Origin: Celoporthe dispersa
Taxonomy: Eukaryota; Ascomycota; Sordariomycetes; Diaporthales; Cryphonectriaceae
Length of the DNA: 64,000 nt
Direction of reading: 5' to 3'
Assembly: GCA_016584495.1 (NCBI GenBank)
Contig: WAID01000003.1
Span: 4,588,001-4,652,000, forward strand
Below are positions 21,997 through 34,386 of the stretch, piece by piece (within the stretch, counting starts at the first letter, position 1; each line of letters opens with the position of its first letter). The notes beneath the pieces are model-generated. The model was not told the DNA's origin. It did no database searches and saw nothing but the letters and a program-made list of their open reading frames with translations. Both the position numbers and the translations under genes were made by a program.

Positions 21997-24072
21997 CTTG
22001 ATTCTGTTGTTACGAAGAAAATGTATGACTAGAGTTTATCCCTCTGGGCAAGCAGTGACGGTTGTGGTCGCGGTAATGATATATATATATGTGTGTGCGT
22101 GTGTATATATATCTGGTGTGTTGGGGATAGCAGACTTGTCGTACGTCGGTGGCTCGACTAGCTATACTGTCGAGTGGTATAGGCAGAAAGGATCAGGTGG
22201 GAGGGAGGGGCGGATGATGAGAGAGCGAGGGGAGGGGGGAGAAATTTAAAAAGCTTCACGAAGCGTTATTCTTGGGGGCCAAGTGCTAGATATCCCTCTA
22301 AGGGCCCGATTGAAATATGACTTGCAGCACGCTTGGTGCGACAACGCTTCTCGGGCATGCACGCCGATGCTATATGTGTGTGAGTGTGTAAGACGACGGA
22401 TGGGACCAAAAATGCGAAAGAGGATAAGAGACGGGAACGACATGCAGCAACGGGCGGCGGGGTGGGAAAAGGGCGATGCGACAGGACAAAAATAATAATA
22501 AAAGGTTAGACGCAGTAAGCTTGACCGCCGCATGATTCACCCTCTCACAGGCGACAATAGCCCTCCTCCCTTCCTTGTTACAGGTGCGAGAGAGTCCTAC
22601 TGTGGATGATGAGTATGGACATCACTGCCTAGCCTGGGGGATGTAGGACAGGGATGAGGAGGGCCGCCCCAGGCAGGACGGCATGCCTGCTGGCGGGACT
22701 CGCCACGAAGTATCGACCTCCATTCATCCTGTCTCTGTCTTTCTTCTCCCCTGTTCTGTTCTCCCTGTCCCATAGCCAGCAGAGTTAGGGCTGAAAGAGA
22801 GTTTTGGGTGGGTGGTCGTGTCCAGGTGGGCCAGGCCAGGGGTGGTTGTTGTATAGCTCAGTGATGCGTTGGTCTGACCAGCTGCAGGACGACGGGGTCC
22901 GCTAGCAAGCAAGCTGGGCCTCATGGCGGAAGGGTGAGGACGGGCACGACTTTGTCTCTCGGGGATGAGATCCTACCCGGATGAGTCTTTTTTGCGCATT
23001 TGAGTTTCCGAGTCCTGAGTGGTCCTACGCCGGTACTGACCGGCCCGCCGATCTTGTCAGACAGACAGACATGTCTCAACTGTCGAGAGGCTCGGATTGG
23101 GAGGGCAGATTGTCGCCAAGCTGAGAGATGCCGGGTCCACCTGCCACGATACCAGCGATCTGAGCTGAGAACGAGAATAGCACCACCCGCAGTTTCAGTG
23201 TTTCATGGCAAGATACGGCGGAAGAAAGGGCACAGGGACTTCGGGGGCCAGGCATGTGTCACCTGCGCCGATGCAGGTCTCACAGGGCCCCCTCTGATTG
23301 CTCATCTCTTGCGTCGACAGGCCCGTTCTCAATACCTCGTAATCGCCAGAATGAAAGAGCATGAGAGAAAAGAGCGGCTGCCAGAACAGGCTGCCATGCA
23401 TGCAACGGATCACATGCGACACGGTAGGCCGCAGAGGCCCGGGGCGGGGGGGGGGGACACCCGTATACGCAAAAAATCAAGGCAGCCAAGAGGCAGTCGT
23501 TAGGCAGCCAAGTCTCATGCCGCGTCATTAACCTCCCAGAAGTCTGGCACCAACTGCCACGTCGCAAGTTCAATTCTCGTTCTTGGTTAACACTATGGAT
23601 CAAAAAGCCTCGGAGAGCGCGGTGACATGTATCATCGTGTTATGCGATCATCGTATCGTCCCGCTTCATGGTCTCAATAGTTTCCTCTTTTTCTTTCTTC
23701 TTCTGTCTCTCGGTCGGAAGTGCAAGGCTGTAGGTAAAGTATGCTTGTAACCCTTTTCCTGCAAGTAATAGCGCCTGCCTGTGGTGGTTTGACAAGGGTG
23801 TGTCGTTGGATCCCTGGTTGGCGCCGAGCTCAAGATCCCGAGCGGACAGAACCGGCAGCGCGCTCCAGATTCAGACAGGCCAGATGACCACGAAGGCTAA
23901 ACGTGGTGGAACCCGGGCGCCAGGTCAAATGGGGAGCAGAATAATTCGAGGTCATGTTGGATGTACGGCGGCGGCAGCTAGATGAAACTCATTCAGCTGG
24001 ACGCAGTCAGAGTGCCATTCGGTCGGAGTATTCCAGCCTGGGTGGAACGCCCAGGACGCTATCGTCACGCAA

Positions 24073-24109
<37 letters not shown>

Positions 24110-25515
24110 CGACCCGCCTCAGCAGTACAACGGCGAGGTGACGTCTCGCACAGCAACCATCTGGTGCGATGTCTAACAGTGCGCTGTAACGTCCCAATAT
24201 AGAAAACACCTACCCTCAGAATTGTGGGCAGTGGACAGTGTATTGTAGATGTCGTGCTGTGTCCACGTTATTAGGAGACCGGTCTAGGTCAATCTTGATT
24301 TCCCTGAGTTGCATAGATTCAAGAAGCAGCTCAAGAGTTGTTAACCAGAGAGACCAGGAAGCAGGCGAAAGGTGGAGGGAAAGGAGAGGACCGTAATCAG
24401 AAAGAGGAATGAGGCTGGGCTAGTGATGCTTCTCAAATCCTGCGCTCTTTCGACATCCCTTTCCCACACACTGTCGTTCTGTATTGATGTTCGAACTCCT
24501 ATTCTGACCGCTCATGTTCTCCCACGTGCACATTGTTTCCTACCAGGATACAGGCATCAAGAGCACACAATACCTAACGGTCAGCTAGAATGGCTAGTAC
24601 AAGAAGCACACGCTGAAAGAGAGACGAGCTTGGCCTCGGTCGGGAAGAGACCCCTTCTGGCGACCGAGAAAATGCACCGGCCCCGTGGCACAATGACTGA
24701 GAGAGCTGTCGGAGCTGAACTCCGTCAATGAAGGACAGTATCACCGCAAGATTCAGATTTTCCGAGTCCCAGAACAGAATGCAGGACAATCGTTGTTGAG
24801 ATGTGGTCTGTCAGGATCCGTTGTTGACTTTGTTCAGCCCATCTCTGATAACAATGAGCAGTCAAGGCCTCTTTAGTATGAGCGATGACCCTGTTCTCAC
24901 CGCTCTGGTGAGTGCCGCTCATACAAAGGAAGATATAATTTAGAAGACACTTGTGTACGCTCAAAGGTTTGTGGAAGTACTGACGACCAAAATGCGAGAC
25001 ACCGACGTGAGCATGAACAAGAGAGAGTTTGCTGCCATTTGGGATACCAAAGGCAGGAGTACTCACAGGATTTTGTTGACCATTTTCCAAAAGGTGACCG
25101 ATAGCCCCACGCGGCGATATACATATACTGAGAGAGGGAGGCAACCCGAGGACAAACGTCCGAGCTTCAGAGTGGATGGTTTACCCCAGCAAGCGCAATA
25201 GCCACCACCGGAGTTGGAGAGGAGGTACGTCGCCAGAAAAGAAACGACCGTGCGTCTATCTTCATTAAACCGTGATATCACACAAAATTGTATGTACGTA
25301 CATGCGTTAAGCATTCCCTACCATGCAACGCAGCCGCTGTCCCTCAGCCCGGAAGACTATCATCAAAATGCTTTCTTGTCTGCCCAATAAACGCCGTTGC
25401 TGAGCGCAGCACCCCACCCAGTTCGTCGAGGTGTTCTTTGTCGCCTACTACCCAAGGAGGCAAGAGGGGAGTCGATAGGAAGGAGGAGGACTTTGAGTCC
25501 TTTCCCTCTCGCTAA
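21997..25515. other. Gene-poor 3.5-kb stretch
   Basis: No supported gene on either strand. It contains TA/TG-rich simple sequence at about 22079-22115, a C/G-rich patch at 23440-23458, and a 34-base A-run at 24074-24107. The longest open frames (for example 23000-23503) have no recognisable motif, no clear intron signals and no gene-like composition. Confidence 0.55.
24074..24107 (+). repeat. A34 homopolymer
   Basis: Uninterrupted run of 34 adenines in a gene-free stretch. I see no clear flanking target-site duplication. Confidence 0.95.
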
Positions 25516-26298
25516 CTATTCTTGGGAGACAGTTTGCTGCGCCAGTGTTAGTAGATGGGTAGCCAGGAGAAGGACTCTAGGCTTGGGACTTACCACCAGC
25601 CAATCCATGCCTTCCGACACACCGCTCCCGTCCACCGCGGAACATGCCATGATGCTCCAGTTCCTGTCCCTCAACTCGCCAAGCCGCAGCGCCTGTGAGA
25701 TGTCGCCTGCCCCCTTTGCACCTGGCTGGTCCTGTTTGTTCGCGAACACCAACAGCGCGGCGTCTTTCAGCTCCTCCTCATTAAGCATGGCTGCCAGCTC
25801 GTCTGCTGCTGTTTGTAGGCGTTCTATATCGGTAGAGTCGACGACGAAGATAACCGCTGCCGTGTTGGCGTAGTAGCACCTCCAGTATGGTCTGATGCTT
25901 GTTTGGCCACCCAGGTCCTGGCGTCGACGTCAGTACTTCGTCACAGTGTATCATCGAGTGTCGAAAGTGTGGCGTACCCAGACATTGAAGTTGAGGTTCT
26001 TGTAAGTCACGGATTCGACATTGAACCCGATCGTTGGGATCGTTGTCACCACCTCTCCTATCTGCTCAATGTCAATAAGCGTCCTCAGGGCCTAGGGAGG
26101 GTCGGAGGGGGAGGAGGAAGGCTCGGACCTTGAGTCTGTACAAGAGTGTTGTCTTTCCCGCGTTGTCCTGTAGTCGAGGTCTATCAGCGGCGCACTTCGT
26201 CCCTAAACTATGACGTCTCATACCAAGCCTAAAATCAATATCCTTATTTCCTTCTTTGCCCACAGCAAGCCGGACAGCCATGACATGCTCTGACCCAT
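25516..26298 (-). CDS. ARL1: ARL1-type Arf-like small GTPase
   Basis: Golgi small GTPase that recruits GRIP-domain tethers. Exons on the minus strand: 26298-26224, 26167-26129, 26061-25978, 25917-25594, 25536-25516, giving 180 aa in consistent phase. It starts MGQS, so Gly2 can be myristoylated. The P-loop GLDNAGKTT is split by intron 1. Switch I is in TTIPTIGFNVE, switch II in WDLGGQTSIRPYW, the base-recognition NKQD in VFANKQDQPGAKG, and the last motif is ACSAVDG. The final coding exon is only 21 nt. Intron 2 has an unusual GTCCGA donor, but the protein join it gives (RLK-IGEVVTTIPT) is exactly the family sequence. Confidence 0.95.
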
Positions 26299-26933
26299 CT
26301 TCGATGATGACTGGCCGCCAGAGGCTGCCCCGGATTCGTCGCAGTGTGGTGTGTAAAAGGGTGTCGTGCCTCAAGGAGCCGTGCGTGCTCTGGAATGGAA
26401 ACGTTTGCGCCAAAGTCGCGGTCTGACTTGACGACTTCTTGAAGGTTCGAAACGCCGGGTTCGCGAGGAAGAGGGCGGCGTTATTCGGAAGGGATGGACT
26501 ATTGGGATCGTCTGTCTCTGGTGGAGGAGTAGTTATAGGAGGGATAGCCAGATTGTTGATTTCTAAACAGCCCAGGTCAAGATAATAAAGCAGCATTTAA
26601 GCTTGGCAATTGGGATCAGAGGGACTTGCCAGTGACTCGCTGAACCTCCTTGCCGGGCCGTGCACGATTGGCCCCGTTTCGGAAGGCTTCCCCATCGGTC
26701 ATCGCTCCCTCCGACTCGACCGGCTGCCGGACAAGGCACAAGATCCCAGCAGCAGACTTGTCCTTGATGACATAAGCAAATTACAGTGCCTGCCAAATTT
26801 TGTCTCGCACGTGACTTGCGCCGCAGCACCAATCACTCAATTTTCTCCTCCCCTCCAACCTGAACCCACTCCTGATTGATCACCGACCAAAAGACGAACC
26901 ATCAACCTCGACATCCACGACAAATCAGTCAAA
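26299..26933. promoter_or_regulatory. Divergent promoter of ARL1 and eL39
   Basis: Gene-free 635-nt region between two divergent starts. A CCAAT box is visible at 26829-26833, about 100 nt upstream of the eL39 ATG. The eL39 start has a good fungal context (GTCAAAATG). Confidence 0.55.
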
Positions 26934-27338
26934 ATGCCGGTACGTACGCGTGTTGCCGAAAGGTAGCATGATAGCGATCATAATGCAAATCGAATTTGCG
27001 AGGAGGAGGCCACAGACGGTGCCTTCGTACTGCTGGTAGATGGACCTGAAAGCTGACGAGCGCGTTTCTTCCCAAACAGAGCCACAAGTCTTTCCGCACC
27101 AAGCAGAAGCTCGCCAAGGCGAAGAAGCAGAACCGCCCCATCCCCCAATGGATTCGTCTCCGAACGGACAACACCATCCGGTACGATGAACCCCACGACT
27201 CTCGCACCTAAGCACCCGCGACAAGACGGAGTGAAGGGCATTTTTGCTATGCACACTGGGAGCAGACAGAGAGCTAACAAAACATGCAGCTACAATGCTA
27301 AGCGGAGGCACTGGCGCAAGACCCGTCTGGGCATCTAG
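26934..27338 (+). CDS. RPL39: 60S ribosomal protein eL39
   Basis: Small basic protein of the large cytosolic subunit near the exit tunnel. Exons 26934-26939, 27080-27180 and 27290-27338 give exactly 51 aa, the standard length. The first coding exon is only ATG CCG. The protein reads MPSHKSFRTKQKLAKAKKQN..., keeps the conserved RPIPQWIRLRT and ends RRHWRKTRLGI. Intron 2 has a GAGCTAACA branch site. Every family position that I can recall is present. Confidence 0.97.
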
Positions 27339-29313
27339 ATGCCTCGCCAGCCAGAATGCCGATTGCCATTGTTCTTCTTTCCTTGGACTCAAACTACCTC
27401 TACGATACCGAACTGCCCGACCATACCAACTCGACTATCCCACTCGAACGATGGATGGTTAAAAGGATTCTGAAATGGTTGGCATGAAGACAGGGAGACA
27501 CGGAAGGGAACAGGAATCATCATCATGATGGGTTTTGACGACTGAGGAAAAGGCTTCTCGGTCCCGGAAAACGGTGTCGGTTGCGCTAGCTTTTGCGGCA
27601 TTGCATTTAGGGTCTCTCGGGAGGTTTTCAAAACGAGAATTGTGAACAAGACTCATGAATGCTTCCCTCATTTGGTGATTTATTACACACGGGTGATCTC
27701 TCTTACTTGTACCGACTGCGGCTGGCCCATCCCTGTTGGCAACACGCGAATGATCATGTGAGCAGGAGCAGAGACGTGGACAAGAGGACCAGGCGCGTGT
27801 ATACGGCTTGCACCTTCTTGCACCCCCATCCCGATGCGGGAAGCATATGGCCTCGTGAATGTCCGAGGATTAGCAGGTATCTGGCCTCCAAGTGACGAGA
27901 CTCAACTCCTCACCCTCCCCCCCACCACCACCGGCGTATTCGTTACAGCCCACATGAGCAAACGATACAGACTACAGTTTAATAAGATGTTGGGCAAGCC
28001 ACCCGCAGGAGTCGTTCTTGCCGGACGCCACAGGACTTGGTCGATGTGAATGCTATTCTTGGAGGATAAGCAGGACAGGGTAGGCTAGGACAAAACCAGC
28101 ATTGCATCCCCTGACGAAAAGCTCTGGTGGCGATGATCGTCATGATTAGGCTGATTCACCTCTACTACAGCCACGTCTTCTTCGTCTTCGCCCTTCCTAT
28201 CCAAAACAGACTTTCGGGCAAATCGTGTCCGCGGTGGCTGGCTGGCTGCATAGCGCTAGGCCTTTGTATCTCGGAACGCTGTACTACCCTCATCTGAATG
28301 CTCGTATCGCCACCTCATGGAGATTACCACCCTTTCACACCGCCTGGCCCGGGCTGCTCGCAGAAGCAAGACTGACAGTTCAGCGCTGTAGAAATTAATC
28401 TCCGCCCTAGCTCGCCCCTTTCACCTGAGAATAATGGTACGATGTCTCCTTGGTCTCTGCTAGGATCAATAGCCATACCTGCGCTGACTGCTACCAGGCA
28501 GACAGGAAGATATTTCCGTGGGCTATGCCGTTTTGCCTTGTGTGACTTTTGTGTTCTGCGCCTCTTGCCGCATATAGATTGGCAGCGTTCCACGTTAACT
28601 GAGGGGGAAAACAACACACATGCCTAGCAGGGCCAACCTGCACGATGCCTGCACTATCACGCTGAATGATACCTTGTCCTGCTCAGGGAGTGCGTCATTG
28701 GATGGTGCTGGAAGATTCCGCGTGTGACTAACTTAGCCCAGGAAAAGAAACATGCCATTCCAAGGGGGGGTCGGGAGGGCATGGCCACAGCCAACGTGTG
28801 ACGGTTTCCCGAGGGTGGTGGGAAAAACGCGCACTACAGCGGAGGAAGGGAGACGTTGGGCAATTTGAGGGGCAGCCCGAAGAGAAGTGAGAGCAGCCAG
28901 TTGCTTGACAGTGCGAGGTAAGGACTGCACATAGAGACGTAAACAGTACATGCGTACAGGAGATTTCACAGATACATCACAATGGTCAAAGCAGTTGTGG
29001 GTGATTTAGATATCAATTCACTCTAACCGCACCGTAAAAGGTTGCTGTCTGGCGCGGCTGGAAGACCGAGAGAAATGAATTGTCAGATAAAAGATGTGGA
29101 CCATGTAAACCATCAAGTCCCTCGCAGTTGCGTTCCCGGCACAATGTGATCCTACGCCCTTCCCTTTTCTGAATATCAAAATTACCGTGACCGTGACCCC
29201 AAACCTAGCATAAGTGAACCACAAACGCCTAGCAACATGCTGAGGGGGGAAGAGGACCGGCTTGTCAACATGTGAAGATGGCGACAAAAGCTGGCCAGGA
29301 TTGCGAGGTCTGT
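27339..29313. other. Intergenic region, 2 kb
   Basis: Between the 3' ends of eL39 and SKP1 (convergent). No supported gene; the short open frames lack motifs and introns. Confidence 0.55.
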
Positions 29314-29826
29314 TCAGCGGTCCTCAGCCCACTCGTTCTCGCGGCGGATCTGCTCCTCCTCCTCGGGGGTGAAGTCATTGGTGATGTTGAACGTCTTGCG
29401 GATCTCCTCGGGAGACTTTCCCTTGATCATATTGGCGACAGTCTTGCAGCCAACGTCGAGGAGGGCCTTGATGTCCATGTAGTTGGCCGCCAGGATGATC
29501 TCGAAGAGCATCTCTTGGTCGACCTGCATGAACTTCTGATCCCACTCGTCAATCTCGGTAGTCTTCTTGCGAGACTCGTTGTCGTCCTCAGATGAGGGAA
29601 GGGGGTCGTTGCGGTGGTGCTCAGACCACTCGATGATCTTGACCAGGACGGGGCCGCTGACGTTGGGCAGAGGAACGGCGGTGGTGGTAGCAACCTCGAG
29701 GGTCAGATCGTCGATCAGGTTCTTGAGGAGCATGGAACGCTCAGCAACCTCAAGGTCGACAGGGTGTTCGGAGTTATCATTGGCACGCAGCGTGACCTTG
29801 GCAGTCTTGCGGTCGATGTCAGACAT
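29314..29826 (-). CDS. SKP1: SKP1, SCF ubiquitin ligase adaptor
   Basis: Links cullin-1 to F-box proteins in SCF E3 ligases. A single exon of 170 aa. The N-terminal BTB/POZ-like half has ERSMLLKNLIDDL and VPLPNVSGPVLVKIIEWSEHH. The C-terminal half has EIDEWDQKFMQVDQEMLFEI, then ANYMDIKALLDVGCKTVANM, and ends with the F-box-binding GKSPEEIRKTFNITNDFTPE and NEWAEDR. Length and motifs are typical. The long upstream region suggests a spliced or long 5' leader. Confidence 0.96.
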   Translation of the reverse strand: MSDIDRKTAKVTLRANDNSEHPVDLEVAERSMLLKNLIDDLTLEVATTTAVPLPNVSGPVLVKIIEWSEHHRNDPLPSSEDDNESRKKTTEIDEWDQKFMQVDQEMLFEIILAANYMDIKALLDVGCKTVANMIKGKSPEEIRKTFNITNDFTPEEEEQIRRENEWAEDR

Positions 29827-31835
29827 TTTGGCAGTCGTTTGTTGGTGAAAAGGTTTGGGAGAGGTATCGAGTCGTGGCTGAGGCCGTTTGATGGACTGCG
29901 TCCGGATGTTCTGTAATGGTTTTTGCTTGTTAGCAATGATCAGATGCACTTCAGCTGAAGAAGTGTGTAGTGCTAATTGTCGTACAAGGAAATTATTGCC
30001 TTCAGTGGAAAGAGGGAGTGCTTGGGGTGTGATATACCTGATGGCTACCAGAAGTTCTTGATAGGGACGAAGAGGTTGATGCTGGCGAGGCTAACGAAGG
30101 GGATTAGAAGAAGGGTGGAGGGGGAGAAGTTAATGGAGTGAGCCAGCAGGGCGGACGTGATTTAGGAAAGGCGGGGACGGGAAAGAGGGAGGGGGTGTCC
30201 ACTAGTCGAGTGAGTGAGCCTGTGGTGACTGGTGACTAGTGCCTGGGAAACCTAGCACCCACTCTAGGCAGGCAGGTTCATGAATGGGCATGCAGGGACT
30301 TTCCGAATGACGGTGATTTTTTTTTTGGGGGGGGGGGGCGGATCTTTTTTTTCTGAATAGAGGGAGATCAATGTAGGGAACGAGAAGAGCAGGACAGAGG
30401 AGGGGCTTAGCTTGAATGGTAGGTTGGTAGATATGATGATGGAGCATGACTGTCAAGTAGAAAGCTATGGCTTGCCTTGTCTTGTTTGAGTGGACCAGGG
30501 TAGAGTATTCTCTGTTCGGTCGGGTTTCTTGATCTTTTTTCTTGGTGAGAGAGGTTGCAAAGAAGGAGAGATTGAGAGAAGGTAAGATCGCAACTTTCAG
30601 TGGCAGGGAGGGTGGTGATGACGAGAAGCTGAAGCGGTTGGTGGCTGGCTGGCGCTAGGTAAGCTGATCCCACTAGCCCCCCGAAATCACAATGTCGAAA
30701 GGTAGAAAATAACCCGCTGCACAATGGGCAGGCGCTCGAGATGATAGCCTACTAAGGTAAGCAACCCCCCCCCCCCCCTCTCCTAAAAAAAAAAAAGCAT
30801 GTAAGTATTTGTCTTACCTGAGCAGAACCTCCTAGAAACAGGTCAAGTACTAGATATGTACCTGGCGAATTCTTCATGTGGTAGTGCAGGGTCCAGAAGT
30901 TCTAAAAAGGCCTTTTGTTTGATGTGAGGCCATGTTATGCAGGTGCATATGGCTGGGCATGAGTTGGCTTCAAAAGTACATACAACTTATTGGCCTGCTG
31001 GCTGACACCAAGCCATGCACGCTAGAGAAACATGCCTCCTTGCTGCGATCTATGCAACAGCAGCCTCAACTGATGGATGGGATCTCAGGTCGCTAAGGGG
31101 AAGCCAGGGTTTCAATAGCCTTGTGGAGGCTTGCTTTCCTTGGTCTCCGAGGTCGATCTCTGTAAATGGATCCTCCTTGCTGGCCTCCACATGCAAGTCA
31201 CCATGTCAAGATTGTCGCGGGGCGGATCTGGGAGCTTTACAGAGTACAACCGCGCACTGCGCTAGAACGCGGTACACTTTGGAGGGTCCTGGCCTGGCGG
31301 GCCCTGGGCTCTGGGCCTGGGCCGTAGCGTGCGTGGAGCTGTCAAGTCGTGAAGGTCGGGGCCGCGCCAGGCTCGGTACACTTTACCATAGCACACCCTA
31401 GTATGCTTCAGGGCCCCTGGCAACCCACCCCCAGGGGCACTACTGTGAACGGACACAGGCACAGGATGACGGTGCTCCAGAGCATTCCAAGGCAACCCCT
31501 GTCCTAAATTCCAACCGTATCATCTCTGCGTCCAGCCATGTGGCCTTCGTCTTCTGAGCTCCTGACGTTTTCGAGTACACCCGCCGGAGTCAGACGATTC
31601 AACACTTCCTCCGTGTCAATGTTATAAAGGATCAGTCTTGTCCTGGGTAATCGGCCACCTTTGTTTTTTTTTTGTTTTTTTGTTCTTGAATTCTCCTACT
31701 CACCATACCGCCACCTGTCCGTTGAATATGCTGTATGCACCTGGCTTGCCAACGGTTGAGAAAGCCTCATTGCAAGCGGAGATAAGGTCTCGCCGATGCT
31801 TAAGCTGCTGTCCGTAGGAAGAAAGCGGCATCAAC
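29827..31835. other. Intergenic region, 2 kb, homopolymer-rich
   Basis: Divergent region between SKP1 and SMP3. It contains T10-G12 at 30317-30338, C14 at 30765-30778 and A12 at 30785-30796, and a broken T-run near 31660-31681. No supported gene. Confidence 0.6.
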
Positions 31836-33664
31836 ATGTACCGGCGCACATATTTGCTGCTGCTCGTCGTCCGTCTCTGGTTCGCTCTATCCCCGAGCTA
31901 CCTCCATCCTGATGAGAACTTCCAAGGCCCCGAAGTCATTGCAGGTAAAGCCCCCCTCCACCCCCCATTCCGGCGTCACGGCACTCGCGCGTCGCAACTA
32001 CGATGTGGATGCTACTCGGAAGCCTGTCGGCCCCCCCCTGGTAGACGAGGCTGTTCCCTCTTCGATATGCTGTCAAGTATGCTGATTATCCTCCTCCTTT
32101 CCAGGCGAAATCTTCAAATACCCCGTCCGACTTACCTGGGAGTTCACGAGCGACAACCCTATTCGAAGTGTCTTCCCGCTTTGGCCTATCTATGGCTTGC
32201 CTATGCTTCTGCTGCAGTGGCTATGGATGGGAAACGGAAACGATGGCGAAGTTCCTCCGATCGCGGTCTTCTGGACGTTGCGCGCCCTCATGTTCATTCT
32301 CAGCTTTGTCCTCGAGGACTGGGCCATCCACGAGCTGATCCAGTCACCACGACACCGTCGAGTCGCCGTCCTCCTTGTGGCCTCTTCATATGTCACGTGG
32401 ACCTACCAAACACATACCTTTTCGAACGCGATAGAGACCTTGGTTGTTGCGTGGAGCCTGGTCTTGATCGAGAGGACCATCACAGTCCCAGTCAATACAG
32501 TATGAACACTCTTCCCCCCAGCGTTGACACAACGGCTGACAATCTCCAGCACCAGACTCCTCTCCTGGCACCTGCTGTCCTTGGCGCCATGGTCGTGTTC
32601 GGATTCTTCAACAGAATCACATTTCCAGCGTTCCTGCTTATACCAGGCTTGCGCCTCATCCCTTATTACTGGAAGTCGTATGTGACAAGGCCACATCTGG
32701 AATTTTTGCTTGAGTGTAGGCTGACTCCGTCACTAGACCACTCGCGTTTACAGTCACGGCGCTTGCAGCCCTTTCCACGGCATTTGTTGCGATTGCTCTT
32801 GATACGGCTTTCTACTCGCCCAGTCAGATCTCGTGGAGTGACTTGTTCAAACACCCTGTCATTACGCCTCTCAACAATCTATTGTACAACATTTCCCCTT
32901 CAAACCTGGCGCAGCATGGACTGCATCCTTGGTATCAACATATCCTCTTTAATCTCCCGCAGCTGGTTGGGCCCGCTGCCATTCTACTCTTCACCCGCCC
33001 ACACCTATCGTTGAGATTGTACTCGGCGATTTCAGGAATATCTGTACTATCGATGTTCCAACACCAGGAAGCTCGTTTTCTACTGCCGACAGTCCCCTTA
33101 ATCCTCTCATCGGTTCGACTGCCGCAGCAAAGGAAGCTCCTGCGGCTCTGGGTTGGGGCATGGATCACATTCAACTTGATCTTCGGTACGCTGATGGGCA
33201 TATACCATCAAGGCGGCATCGTGTCAGGTCAAGTATTCATGAGCCAGCAGCCCGATGCGACCAAGGCGATCTGGTGGAAGACATATATGCCGCCGATCTG
33301 GTTGCTTGACGGCAAGGCTGAAGTGCTCGAGACGCGCGACGTGATGGGCATCCAGGGCGAGGAGCTCTACGCCGAGCTAGACAGAATCGCAACATGCGAC
33401 ACACCGGCGGACCGCCGGAATAAGGAGTATCTGAAGGAAAAGGATGGGACCTACCTAATCGCGCCAACATCTGCTACTTGGCTGGACCCTCACCTGAAGA
33501 ACAAAGGACTGGATGGGCTCCGGTTTCGAGAAGTGTGGAGGCACAGGCATCACTTGAACTTGGATGACATGGATTTTGCAGAGGATGGCGTTTGGAACAC
33601 TCTGAAGAGGGTGATTGGGCGGAGGGGTCTGGCGGCATGGAGGATCACAAAATCTTGCAAATAA
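31836..33664 (+). CDS. SMP3: SMP3/PIG-Z-type GPI mannosyltransferase 4
   Basis: ER membrane GT22 enzyme that adds the fourth mannose to GPI anchor precursors. Exons 31836-31944, 32105-32499, 32550-32677, 32737-33664 give 519 aa in consistent phase. It starts in a hydrophobic helix followed by the family motif HPDENFQGPEV (the luminal catalytic Asp/Glu). Multiple transmembrane segments follow, with GFFNRITFPAFLLIPGL in exon 3 and the conserved HQEARFLLP in exon 4. The third intron (59 nt) ends at CACTAG 32736; choosing the next AG would break the frame. The introns are 50-160 nt with CTGAC-type branch points. Confidence 0.92.
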
Positions 33665-34024
33665 GTGCATGGAAAAAAAATACTGGATAAATATGGCATC
33701 GAGATACCCCTGGTTCAAAAGAACTGTCCTTGCAATACAAGCCTTGCATTTACGTTTGAACTTGATCAGCGGTGTTGTTGATATCGTGCTTGTAATTTGC
33801 TGCCTTTTGAGAGGCTGGCTTGCTTATGTAAGCGGCCCCGCACTCCACTTAGAAGCTCCCCCAGTTTGGACGAAAGCAGATCATGCGTTTTCTCTTGAGT
33901 GATGGCCCTCGAGAAACTGTACCAATTGCACAGAACTCCAGTGGGCTTTTGGTCTTCAAGATTTATTGAAGCTTAGAGCCAAACCCAGACATCGCTCATG
34001 GTCTGAAAGTCACACACCCTCAAG
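33665..34024. other. Short intergenic region
   Basis: 360 nt between SMP3 and PET100 on the same strand; nothing else seen. Confidence 0.6.
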
Positions 34025-34386
34025 ATGGCTGGTTTCAACCTCGAATTTTTCAAGGCATGCTGTCCCCCAAACCCCGGACACTGAAATCCCAAGAACGCGC
34101 AAAGCATGGTCTGAACTAACCTGTGCGTCTGTAGTTCGGAATGTACCTCTTCTTTCCGATCGCCTTCATGGGCTACTTCGGCACGAACCTCGACGAGCGC
34201 TTCGCTGTGCCAGACTTCTGGCCCAAAGCCGAGGAGGCGAACAAGGTACCGACCGAGAGGGATGAGATTAAGGCCGAGCTGGAGAGGTTAAGAGCTAGGA
34301 GGCTATACATGAGGGACAGGAGGCTCGCAGAGGAGGCTCGGCGGCAGGCGGAGAGCCCGGCGCCTCTGCAGGACCAGGAGGATTAG
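34025..34386 (+). CDS. PET100: PET100-like cytochrome c oxidase assembly factor
   Basis: Small inner-membrane protein needed for cytochrome c oxidase assembly. Exon 1 34025-34054 codes MAGFNLEFFK and exon 2 34135-34386 continues FGMYLFFPIAFMGYFGTNLD..., giving 93 aa. The membrane helix is followed by the family FAVPDFWPK and a charged helix. The intron (34055-34134) starts GC, not GT (AAG|GCATGC), and ends GTCTGTAG with a GAACTAAC branch site. No GT donor nearby would keep this protein. Its convergent neighbour encodes a TACO1-family protein. Confidence 0.9.

Noticed and set aside
23000..23503. 167-codon plus-strand open frame in the gene-poor stretch
   Set aside because: No recognisable motif, unremarkable composition and no intron signals or neighbours that would support a gene.
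23507..23590. tRNA-like fold: CCAAG and CTTGG ends with a TTCAATT loop
   Set aside because: The D-arm consensus (A box) is missing, the T-stem has a mismatch, and no credible anticodon arm is present.
24026..24107. CCAGCCTGGGTG followed by a long A-run, reminiscent of primate Alu ends
   Set aside because: Only about 14 bases agree and the rest does not. Everything around it is fungal, so contamination or a true Alu is not supported.
32678..32753. Apparent extra frameshift in SMP3 between exons 3 and 4
   Set aside because: Using the AG at 32752-32753 breaks the frame, but the earlier CACTAG (32731-32736) gives a 59-nt intron with a well-placed CTGAC branch point and a smooth join (WKS to PLAFTVTALAAL). 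No frame error is needed.
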